From Lonicera japonica (taxonomy: Eukaryota; Streptophyta; Magnoliopsida; Dipsacales; Caprifoliaceae), in NCBI GenBank assembly GCA_021464415.1, contig CM038469.1, forward strand, positions 27,645,736-27,709,735: a stretch of DNA of 64,000 nucleotides. The letters are read 5' to 3'. Shown piece after piece: positions 23,474 to 32,359 of this stretch (positions within the stretch are counted from its first letter, which is position 1; every line of letters starts with the position of its first letter). Below the pieces are notes generated by a model, which was not told the origin of the DNA, made no database searches, and saw only the letters and a list, made by a program, of their open reading frames with translations. Both the position numbers and the translations under genes were made by a program.

Positions 23474-24468
23474 GAAGAAAATGACACCAAAAGCCCTCAA
23501 ACTATATCTTAAGTTTCAATTAAGTCCCTAAACTCAATTTTGTGTTAATTGAGCCCTTAAACTATTCAAATTGACCACTAATGGCCCTTCCATCCAAATC
23601 CTCTGTTAAATCAAATGGATTGATGAGTTTTTTGGCCATTAATAAAGTTAATTGGAAAAAAATGGATGAAAATTAGAAGAAGAAAGACATAAGCAAAATA
23701 ATTTAGAAAAATACATAGAACACTTGAGAATTGTTATTGAAGTGCTACAACAACATTAATTATTTTGTTAAAATGTCAAGCCAATTCTTTCTGCCCCCAC
23801 CATCTTACTTCTTCCATCTTTATTTTTTTTTTGTACAACTCACAAAAATCATAACTTAGAAAACCCAAAATAAGAAATTTATGTACACATTTACATAGAT
23901 AACTATATCAATTAAATGGGTTTTATTTCAATGATACATTTATATATATATAGATTCACATATATATCAACCCCCCTCCCCCCCACCCCCACCCCCACAA
24001 CATCCCCCAATGATTTGAATTGATAACTCATTTGCACCAATTAATTTTGATCACTTATACACGTGTGTGTATATATGTGAACCCATATATATATATATAT
24101 ATATATGTATTATTGAAATAAAACTCATTTAATTAATACACTTATATATGAACCATCTATTTATATATATGTATTTATATATGTGTAAATTTGTACATAA
24201 ATATTTTATTTTGGTTTTCTAAGTTATGATTTTCTAAATTATTTTGCTTCTTTCTCTTTCTTCTTCTAATTTTCTTCCCTTTTTTTTCCAATTAACTTTA
24301 GTAATGACCAAAAAACCCATCAATCCGTTTGATTTAATGTAGGATTTGGACGGAAGGGCCATTAGTGTTCAATTTGAATAGTTTAAGGGCTTAATTGATA
24401 CAAAATTGAGTTTAATGGCTTAATTAAAACTTAGAACATAGTTTAAGGGCTTTTGGTGTCATTTGCTC
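23474..24468. mobile_element. Large foldback element (~995 bases)
   Basis: The outer ~230 bases (AAATGACACCAAAAGCCCTC.. through ..GAAGAAGAAAGA) are inverted at 24230-24465. A second inverted block (AAAATCATAACTTAGAAAACC..TTTTATTTCAAT, 23848-23935 versus 24108-24235) continues towards the centre, so both halves mirror each other except for about 130 bases present only on the left (23705-23840) and a C-rich centre (23970-24000). Near-identical AAAAATAA at 23466-23473 and 24469-24476 may be target duplications of eight or nine bases. No coding sequence. Confidence 0.75.
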
Positions 24469-24481
24469 AAAAATAACCCTT

Positions 24482-24831
24482 AATTCCACCAAATACAAAG
24501 AAAAATTATATATCACTTATAAGTTATAATTTAATAATTCTAGAAAAGTTATATATCACTTATAATTTAATAATTTTAGAAAAATTATATATATCACTTA
24601 TAATTTAACAATTCTAGAAAAGTTATATATCACTTATAATTTAATAATTTTAGAAAAAGTATATATATATCACTTACAATTTAATAATTCAAGAAAAATT
24701 ATATGTATATATATATCAGTTATAATTTAATAATTCTAGACAAATTGTATATATCACTTATAATTTAATAATTCGGGATTATATATCACTTAGAATTTAA
24801 TAATTCTAATATATATATATATATATATATA
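24482..24831. repeat. AT-rich minisatellite, about eight ~40-base units
   Basis: Repeated unit resembling TATATCACTTATAATTTAAT followed by AATTCTAGAAAAATTA. Units alternate slightly in length through variable (AT)n runs. Two more units occur at 25262-25330, after the Helitron, so the array was split by that insertion. Confidence 0.8.
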
Positions 24832-25261
24832 CTAGATTATAACTCGTGCTATGCATGGGCGGTTTAATAAAAATTATGCCTATACCAAAAAATATTACAA
24901 AAAAATTTGTCAACTATAATTCTATAAATGAATTAGAAATTTTATACCATCTTGTTTATAAAGTAGAAAAGAAATCAAATTAATCTATAATATAATAGTA
25001 AAAATAAATTATAATCAAAGTATAAAAGACAAACACCAATTTATAAATTCTTGATATATGTAAGTTAATATTAATTAAGCGAACAAATATTTCTTTTTAT
25101 TAATAATCAAGAAGATTAACAAAGTTTGTTTAAAAAAGAAAAAAAATGAGATTAATAATACAGCTAATTAATTCATGCATTAATGATTGACACGTGGCAG
25201 TCTCATAACAAATCTTTCTCACTTCTCCCATTATATATATATACTATTAGATTAGATTAGA
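24832..25261 (-). mobile_element. Small non-autonomous Helitron
   Basis: On the minus strand it starts TCTAATCTAATC at 25261, contains GACTGCCACGTGTCAATC near its 5' end and ends in a hairpin (GCATGGG/CTCGTGC arms, plus-strand positions 24844-24860) followed by CTAG at 24835-24832. Insertion is between A and T, as known for Helitrons. No coding capacity. It sits inside the minisatellite, which resumes directly at 25262. Confidence 0.75.
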
Positions 25262-25330
25262 TATATCATTTATAATTTAATAATTATGGACAAATTATAT
25301 ATATATCACTTAATTAATAGTTCTGAACAA
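25262..25330. repeat. Resumed minisatellite after the Helitron
   Basis: ATATATCATTTATAATTTAA and one further partial unit match the array at 24482-24831. Confidence 0.7.
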
Positions 25331-25415
25331 ATCGAGAAAAGGAGCAAAAATAACGTGAGCTGGAGAAATTAACAGGAGAAGAACGAAGAATAAGAAGGAG
25401 AAGAAGAGAAAAGAA

Positions 25416-25570
25416 GGAGGAGGAGGAGGAGGATCGATCAACGGAACGAGAAGCGTGAGAGTGAAACGGCGTGAAACAAATAAGGTGCCTTGGAGGAGGA
25501 GGAAGAGGATCGATCAACGGAACGAAGAGAAGCGTGAGAGTGAGACGGCGTGAAACGAATAAGGTGCGTT
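25416..25570. repeat. Purine-rich 76-base tandem duplication
   Basis: GGATCGATCAACGGAACG recurs at 25431 and 25507, followed in both units by AGAAGCGTGAGAGTGA(A/G)AC and GGCGTGAAAC(A/G)AATAAGGTGC. Two units differ by a few bases plus a small insertion. Confidence 0.85.
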
Positions 25571-26114
25571 GTGCGTATTAGGGATTTAGGGTTTTTTACT
25601 TTCAGATGGGTTTAAGTCCCAATAGGCAAAACTGCATCGTTTAGAGTGAAAAGAAAGAAAAAGAAACGCTTACCTTCAGAAATCCTCGCCTTGATGCGCC
25701 TCATGCCTGGAGGCTAGCGCCAAAATCCCATCCTTTTAGAACGGGATGCGCCTTCTAGTAGGCAGAAGCCCTACTTCTGCGCCTGGAGGCGCCTGGAGCT
25801 TAGGCGCACGCTTTTGACAACTATGGACAAGACTAATAGGTCCATAGTCTTTGAGTTAAGAGAAGATAACTTCTTTGGGATTAAGTAAATGTATGTGGAA
25901 TTGGTGCATGCGTTTACAACTCCATTTTCGAAAAATTCACTAAAACCCCCCATGATATCCCTTTTATAGACTTCCCATCCCTTTTTAAAGGCCTCAATGG
26001 TGAAGCCATCCAGCCCCAGTGCTTTATCCCCCTTCCAAGCATTAATAGTTTATTGAACATTATTAGTTCTCCCTAATGAAAACATTTACACATTCTTTGT
26101 TGGTTTTCTTACAA

Positions 26115-26244
26115 TTTATTTGATTTTGGAACTAACAAATCGTAAATGGACCTAACAAACATTATTTCCTTGATGGTATTTTATTTGATTTTGGAACCAA
26201 CAAATCATAAATGGACCTAACAAACGTTATTTCCTTGATGGTAT
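26115..26244. repeat. 65-base tandem duplication upstream of the PPR gene
   Basis: Two units (26115-26179 and 26180-26244) containing ATTTGATTTTGGAAC(T/C)AACA and ATTTCCTTGATGGTATT, differing at only a few positions. Recent in origin. It lies about 530 bases upstream of the PPR start. Confidence 0.85.
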
Positions 26245-26776
26245 TGTGGTCGAGAGTAAACTTTGTATATTGTTCCAAAATAGAGATTTGGGTTGATAAC
26301 AGCTAGAAAAATTGCAGGAAAAATGGAGAGAACATGCAATGCAGAACAAGTGAAAGCACTGAATATATGTTGTTTGGCCCTAAATGATCTACATTTGAAT
26401 GAGCCTTCTTGTACAAAGTGGATGACTTGGTGTAAAAAATTGTACAACTAATGGCACAGTTGTTCTTATAAACCTTTTTTGTTAACTAAAAGCTCATCCG
26501 AAGTTAAGGGCCTTTAGTTTTTTTTAGAAAGTTTTCAAATACATAAGGTTGATAAAGGGCAGAATGGTGTGCTAGCAAGGTCCTACCAAAGTTTTGCCAG
26601 ACTGATAATTGTTTATGTTGCACCTTTTATGACCATAATTGCAATGGAAGACTTGGGCTTTTGTTCTTTTTCCTTATATATTTGTGGAGTTTTACTTTAG
26701 TTGCATTTTTATTGACATTGAAATCTCATCATATCTTAGCTGAAAATCAGTTAACTCTCGCCTGGGAAGCAAGACA

Positions 26777-28201
26777 ATGATCAAATGGCCAAAACAAATC
26801 ACTGCATCCCTAGTTCAGCAGCTGATTCGAGCAGAAAAGGACCTGCAAAAGGCTATTCTTGTATTTGATGCGGCAGCAGCTGAGTATGCTAATGGCTTCA
26901 GGCATGATAACAATTCCTTCGGTCTGATGATCTCTAGATTACTCTCTGCAAATCAATTCAAACCAGCAGAGGATCTGCTCGATAGAATGAAGGACGAAAA
27001 GTGTTTAATTACGGAAGACATATTCCTCTCCGTTTGCAGAGCCTACGGGCGTGTCCACAAGCCCCATGATGTGATTCGGATTTTTCATAAGATGAAGGAA
27101 TACGATTGCGAACCGACTCAAAAGTCTTACATTACAGTCTTTGCCATTCTCGTTGCCGAAAACCAGTTAAAGGTGGCTCTAAGGTTTTACAAGTATATGA
27201 GAGAAATAGGCATTCCACCAAGTGTTGCTTCCCTCAATGTTTTGATCAAAGCCCTTTGCAAGAATAGTGGAACAATGGATGCCGCACTTCATATTTTTCG
27301 TGAGATGCCCAATCGCGGTTGTACTCCAGATTCGTATACATACGGTACTCTGATCAGCGGTTTGTGTAGACTTGGGAAGATCGCTGAAGCAAAGGAGCTT
27401 TTTACTGAGATGAACGTAAAAGGTTGTTCACCGAGTGTTGTTACATATACTAGTTTAATTCATGGATTATGCCAGTTGAATAATTTGGATGAAGCTATGG
27501 GATTGCTTGAAGAGATGAAGAATGGAGGTATCGAGCCCAATGTGTATACTTATAGTACTCTTATGAATGGTCTCTGCAAGGGCGGACATAGTTCTAAAGC
27601 CATGGAACTGTTGGAGATAATGGTTGGAAAACGCCATCAGCCTAACGTAATAACTTATAGTACCTTAATTAACGGACTATGTAAAGAAGGAAAGCTTCGA
27701 GAAGCTTTAGAGATGCTTGATAGGATGAAGCTTCAGGGTAAGAAACCTGATGCTGGATTGTACTGTAAACTAATAAACGGCTTTTGTGATGTTCACAAGT
27801 TCCAAGAAGCTGCAAATTTCCTTGATGAAATGGTTCTTGCGGGGATCTCACCAAATCGACTTACTTGGGGTCTTCATGTTAGGGTCCATAATACGGTGGT
27901 CCGAGGCCTTTGTTCCGATAGTGATCCAAATCGAGCTTTTCAATTGTATCTGAGCATGTGTTCTAGGGGAATTTCGGTTGAGGCTAAGACTTTCGATTTT
28001 CTTGTTAATTATTTTTGTAAGAAAGGAGATCTGCACAAATCTGCTCGTATTGTTGATCAGATGGTGCTTGATGGATGTGTGCCTGATAAAGGTATTTGGA
28101 GTACTATGGTGAGTGGATTTTGGGGTAGAAGGAAGGTGCGGGAAGCTACTGAGTTTGTTCTGTTTGAGTTGATGGATGAATTTGTTGGGGCTGGAAAATA
28201 A
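26777..28201 (+). CDS. P-class pentatricopeptide repeat protein, At5g46100-like
   Basis: Intact single-exon ORF of 474 aa. PPR proteins bind organellar RNA with one repeat per base and act in transcript processing, stability or translation. About eleven 35-residue PPR units can be laid out from residue 45 to the end, for example YTYGTLISGLCRLGKIAEA, VTYTSLIHGLCQLNNLDEA and ITYSTLINGLCKEGKLREA. One spacer (about 361-370) breaks register before the last repeats. No E, DYW or SMR domain follows, so it is P-class. Overall wording and order resemble Arabidopsis At5g46100 as I remember it. No clear organelle transit peptide precedes the first repeat. The in-frame codons just upstream are CTG-GGA-AGC-AAG-ACA, which may mean an older start was lost (see findings). 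No introns needed. It is the only host gene here that looks functional. Confidence 0.9.
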   Translation: MIKWPKQITASLVQQLIRAEKDLQKAILVFDAAAAEYANGFRHDNNSFGLMISRLLSANQFKPAEDLLDRMKDEKCLITEDIFLSVCRAYGRVHKPHDVIRIFHKMKEYDCEPTQKSYITVFAILVAENQLKVALRFYKYMREIGIPPSVASLNVLIKALCKNSGTMDAALHIFREMPNRGCTPDSYTYGTLISGLCRLGKIAEAKELFTEMNVKGCSPSVVTYTSLIHGLCQLNNLDEAMGLLEEMKNGGIEPNVYTYSTLMNGLCKGGHSSKAMELLEIMVGKRHQPNVITYSTLINGLCKEGKLREALEMLDRMKLQGKKPDAGLYCKLINGFCDVHKFQEAANFLDEMVLAGISPNRLTWGLHVRVHNTVVRGLCSDSDPNRAFQLYLSMCSRGISVEAKTFDFLVNYFCKKGDLHKSARIVDQMVLDGCVPDKGIWSTMVSGFWGRRKVREATEFVLFELMDEFVGAGK

Positions 28202-29104
28202 ATTTGGAATTTTGTGGGTGTATTGATAATTTCGATTGTATCACTTTAAGCTTCTTCAAAGAAGTTGCCTTTTATTTCGAAAAACTAAACTTGAGATTCC
28301 CTTATTCCATATTACTCAATCAAGAGGCACGTATTCTTTGCATTTTGCTTTGTGTATACAATGTGCACAGTTAAAGTTCATCCTTCTAGATTCTTTATTG
28401 GACTTAAATAAAGAACTTATATGTTGTACGTTTTGCAGGGATTATAAGTGCTGGATAACTCCGCCGCAAGGTGTGTTGAATTGTACCTTCTACCATTACC
28501 CGTATATTTGTTTTTGTTGTTCGGGGCAAATTTTATAGTTAAAAATAAAAAAGGCATATTTGTGTCCTTGTTCCTTCTTATGAATATTCCAAGGCCATCA
28601 ACTTCAACTATTCGGTGCTTTTGTTCTTAATGTTTAATGGATTTCGGTATTTAGAAGAAGACATTTCTTTGTTTTCGTGAGAGCCAAGATTTTACGTCAC
28701 GTTTCATAGTGAAAGAAATACTCGTGACCACACAGATGAAACTAACTTATTTCCTTATACTTTGGTGGAGTTGTACTGATCACATTGTACTAGCTAGAAT
28801 CATGATTTCCTTTCAAATTGCTGGCCTTGAAATTCTTTGAAGGATTCTTGAATCACTTCTTGCCGTGAATATCTTTTGGTGATTTATCCCAAGCCATAAT
28901 TATATCACAATATCAACAATTAAGATTTTAAAGGCATGCTGTTTATTGTTGCCTTTTACTATAGAAAATTGTATCGCTACTGTTCAGAGAGACCTTTAAG
29001 AAAGAATAACATGTATATTCTTAAGCTATGCTTCGGAATTACAAGACGGATGGAAATGTATTTGCATCAAACGGAGAAATGGAAAAAGCTAATTAGCAGT
29101 AAGA
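28202..29104. other. 3' flank of the PPR gene, no further gene recognised
   Basis: Probable 3' UTR at its start, with an AATAAA-like signal (TAAATAAAG, about 28405). Short open stretches at 28236, 28448 and 28936 show no domain and are not called. Confidence 0.5.
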
Positions 29105-29731
29105 GGGAATCTGATCCGGTGCTGTTTGGTAGGGAACACAACAAACATCATACTGGAAATGACTCCAATTCCAATTGGTAATGTTGTGAGTAACTCTGGT
29201 CTCATCCGATGGTGTTGGGTAGAAGCAGTTCACCCCATCTTAATCAAAAAGCGCTACTGCTGCGAATACGAATATCGATGTAAACGCATGCATGAAATCT
29301 ATAAACCTCACCCTGTACTTTGCTGCAAGTTCAGACGGTAGATCTGTGGACCTGTCAATGACCCACATGCCCCTGAATGTCCCAAACCCTGTAACAAACA
29401 AACATTGCCCTTCTGGTCCTTGAAGCTATCAGTGAAGCCCAGTAGTATACACGACAACCCACATAGAGCTATGTGCCCTGCAGTCATGGACTGGCCCACT
29501 TTGTTACAGTCACCGTGGTTTGTGAAAATGGAAGATAAAAGCTGGAAATCAAGGACTGCTCCAGTCAGTAAAAGATTGGCTAAATGGGCACTGCTTTGAA
29601 ATGTCTGGCTAATGGCTTTTTGTATGAAGGTTTTTTGAATTTCTACTGTTGCGGGTGAGGGCGAGGACAGGGGGGGCCGCTTTTTCTTCATCCAAATTTT
29701 GAGGTACTTCACTTTCTACCTTAATTGCCAT
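29105..29731 (-). pseudogene. DUF679 membrane protein (DMP) pseudogene
   Basis: DMPs are small four-helix plant membrane proteins; some members act in fertilisation and senescence. On the minus strand an ATG at 29731 starts MAIKVESEVPQNLDEEKAA. After a frameshift in a run of seven C (G on the plus strand, near 29668) the conserved core follows: QKAISQTFQSSAHLANLL, LLSSIFTNHGDCN, SMTAGHIALCGLSC and FTDSFKDQKGNVC. A second frameshift near 29400 precedes the YRVRFIDFMHAF segment, a TAA at 29241-29243 lies in the usual ALFDQN motif, and a further shift precedes the PIGIGVISSMMFVVFPT end. At least three independent lesions; intact DMPs have about 200 to 240 aa. Which DMP subgroup it belongs to is not decided. 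Confidence 0.8.
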
Positions 29732-29989
29732 GGTTTTGTTGTAATAGTTCCTCTGTTTTCTTATTATGAATAATTTGTTTTCAAAAGGTGAATTTATAAG
29801 TGTGGATGAGTGGAAGGAAATGAGAGGAAAGGATGGGTTGCAAGAAACGAGAACCTAAACAGAAAGCAGCAGCCTTTACCAGGATTCAGGAGTTATGGTT
29901 TGGTTTTCAGTTTTTCATGTTTGGTGATTATAAAAAGTAATTTTAAAAAGTCCTTCATTTGTTTCTAAAATTCATAGTTCAATTTCTTT

Positions 29990-31874
29990 TTTATCAATAA
30001 TTTTTGTGATATGTCCGAGCAAACATTCTGCACGGCCAAATATAGAATTTTTGTATCTGAGAATTTTGGTCTCCAAAGGCAGCATGCTATTCGCTGAGAA
30101 ACGGATATTCCCATCACTACTGATTTGGGAACGTATCTCGGAATTCCACTTATTCACAAAAGAGTGGGCAAGAATACTTTCCAACACATAGTCGATGAAG
30201 TTCAAAAGAGACTATTCGGGTGGAAAGCAAGCAAGAACGACTCATTCTTTGCAGACATGCTGGCTTCCTCAAGCCACGTGCAATGCTCTCAACATAATTA
30301 ATTGGTCATTTTTATGGGGGGACACGGAGCAAGGGAGGAAAAGTCACCTCCTCAATTGGGATAAGGTTACCAAAAGCAAAAGGTAGGGGGGGGTCTTATT
30401 ATTAGGAAGACTTGGGCAGCCAATATTGCTCAATTATCAAAAGCAGGATGGAGGTTATTGAATAACGGGGAAGGGTACTGGGTGAATCTTATGAAGTCAA
30501 AGTATTTGAAGGGAGGATCGATTCTTGATTATAAGAAGGTGACTGATTCGTACACTTGGAAGGGCATAGTGAGAAGCTTTAACATTAAGGAGGGGGGTGA
30601 TGGCAGCAAGATTTCCCTTTGGTTAGATCACTTGGTAGGGCCGAGTCCTTTATTCCCGAAGATGGCGTTTCGATTGACATTGATCAGGTGGAGATGAGGG
30701 TGGCGGATATCATTGATGGGAACTTCAGCTGGAATCTTAGAAAGCTCAAGAATCCTCTTCCTCTTAATATTGCAAGTTCTATTCAGAATTTTCCTATTGG
30801 CTCTGAAGGGAATGATCCTGATAAATTGATTTGGTACCACTCTCTGATGGTAACTTAATGGCAAAAGGGATTTTCAAATTCCTTACAATGAAAGATGAGG
30901 AGTTTTAACAACGATGACAAAAGCTGGGTTTGGAGATCTGGAAACTGCCGTGTGCTCAAAGGATGAGGATGTTTGTGTGGATTTGTATGCTGGACAGACT
31001 AATGTGAACACAGAGAGAGCAAGGAGTAGTTTTACTAATTCTACTGCGTGTGCTAAATCCGGTAGTCTTATTGATTCTGATATGCATGTCTTTCTGGAAG
31101 CACCATAAGTTTTTTAATGCTTCCAAAGAGGAGTGGCTTAACAAATAATTGTCTCGAAGGAGTGATGTATTTTAAAGTGTCGAAATAGTGACGTGGGTGA
31201 TGATTTTTGTTTCTACTATTTGTAGTTTTTGGAACGCTGGAAACTCGTGTTTGAGGAGAAAAAGATTGCCTTCAATACTACTACAGCGAACATTCGGGAT
31301 CTCAGTGAGGATTTATGCAGTATTTTTCTAAGAAGGAAAGCAGATAAAAATCAGGTCAATGCAGCCAGCTCATCCGGAGTTGATAAATGAGTCACTCCCC
31401 CTTCTGGTTGAATTAAAATGAACACAGATGCGAGTGTTAGGGGGGAAATATTATGGCGGCAGTGGGTGGCGTTGGTAGAGAGTGGGGAAATGGTTGTGGG
31501 GTTTTTCTTCTAGTTTTGGTCCTATGGAGGTTGATCAACCGGAGCTTATGGCAGTTAGAATGGGCTTGAAGTTGGCATGGGAGCGAAGAATTCCTAAAAT
31601 TGTAGTTGAGATGGACAGTGCTACTGTGTACAATTGGCTTGTGAAGCCAATCCAAGCTACGCATCCTTTCTTCCACAATATTCGAGATTGTATTGAGCTC
31701 AACCGGATCATTGGGAATGTGTGTTTACTGTTTAGTTTAGTCAAGCTAATGGCGATGCTGATGAGATGGCCAAGAAGGGCCACGATTCACAAGATGATTG
31801 TTGCATTTTTTATGGCCCTCCGGAGGGTTTTATTACGATGTTTTCGTGCTTTGGCCAAAAAAAAAAAAAAAAAA
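29990..31874 (+). mobile_element. L1-type LINE, 5'-truncated, with RNase H and poly(A)
   Basis: Plus-strand ORF2 remnants: a thumb region near 30110-30230 (DLGTYLGIPLIHKRVGK, frame broken at 30190), then WLPQATCNALNIINWSFLWG (about 30260) and NWDKVTKSKR (30350-30386), GYWVNLMKSKYL (about 30475), a C-terminal RNase H beginning NTDASV (31421) with ELMAVRMGLKLAWERRIPK (about 31540-31605). It ends with 18 adenines at 31857-31874, the expected LINE tail. The RT catalytic part is missing at the 5' side. Multiple frameshifts. A paired target duplication could not be found by eye. Confidence 0.8.
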
Positions 31875-32359
31875 CAGCAACTACTTTTCTTGTTTATCCT
31901 TCATAGTTCACGGTTTAGTTTCCTTTTGAGGTTGTAATCAATGTACTATATTACATGATAATTATTCATTACGTAAACTAATGTATCCTTGAATATATGT
32001 CAAAGTCAAACTGGACTCTTAATTATGGAAACTATGTATGCTTAAAAAAATCACTAAAGTGATATGGAATTTTGATTTTGTTATTTGGTTATTATCTTTT
32101 AATTCATCGTATTACTATCGTAGTTAAATTCAATAATTTTATACTCATAAAAACTCATGATTGGTGAGGGAGATAGCCCGTATTTTCTTGTGTAGAAGCT
32201 GATAAGCATGGCTCGTATTGAAACGGTGTGTGTTTAGGTTTATAAAAACAAAATTTACGTCGGTTGAGTTAGCATCTTTCTAATCAATTGTTTATATTAA
32301 ATTTTGGTTTAGATAACCAATTGCCTAAGATGTCTTCTAAAAATGAGTTGGGTTTGTGA
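31875..32359. other. AT-rich spacer between two LINEs, nothing recognised
   Basis: No ORF of note, no repeat structure seen. Confidence 0.5.

Larger units (their letters stand above)
23171..25825. mobile_element. Mutator-like TIR element inserted in the LINE
   Basis: Ends are ATAGTTGTCAAAAGC (23171) and GCTTTTGACAACTAT(G) (to 25825), an inverted pair continued inward by GGCGCC-rich stretches. Nine-base direct repeats GACAAGACT flank it (23162-23170 and 25826-25834). Nine-base duplication points to Mutator-like transposition. Removing the element and one repeat restores a continuous LINE reading frame (PISLVTGLYKILAK), which confirms the borders. No transposase is visible; the inside is filled by a foldback element, a minisatellite and a Helitron. 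Confidence 0.8.
20890..26090 (-). mobile_element. L1-type LINE, 5'-truncated, split by a TIR element
   Basis: Minus-strand ORF2 remnants run from about 26085 (GDKALGLDGFTIEAF, RT start) to 25826, then from 23170 to 21000. They include the RT catalytic FADD at 22652-22663, the downstream thumb region (YYFSLFKMP.., 22096-22611) and a zf-RVT domain (KIFAWFASWKRV..C-x2-C) at 21234-21536. The 3' end is marked by a T-run on the plus strand at 20891-20902. The 5' endonuclease part is absent. Several stops and frameshifts make it inactive. The 2655-base insertion at 23171-25825 belongs to another element. Confidence 0.85.

Noticed and set aside
20879..26054. AATAGTTTATT on both sides of the first LINE as a target duplication
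   Set aside because: The right-hand copy lies within LINE coding sequence (the codons before GDKALG), so it cannot be flanking DNA.
31437..31676. Minus-strand 79-codon open stretch
   Set aside because: It is antisense to the LINE RNase H domain, which explains the open frame.
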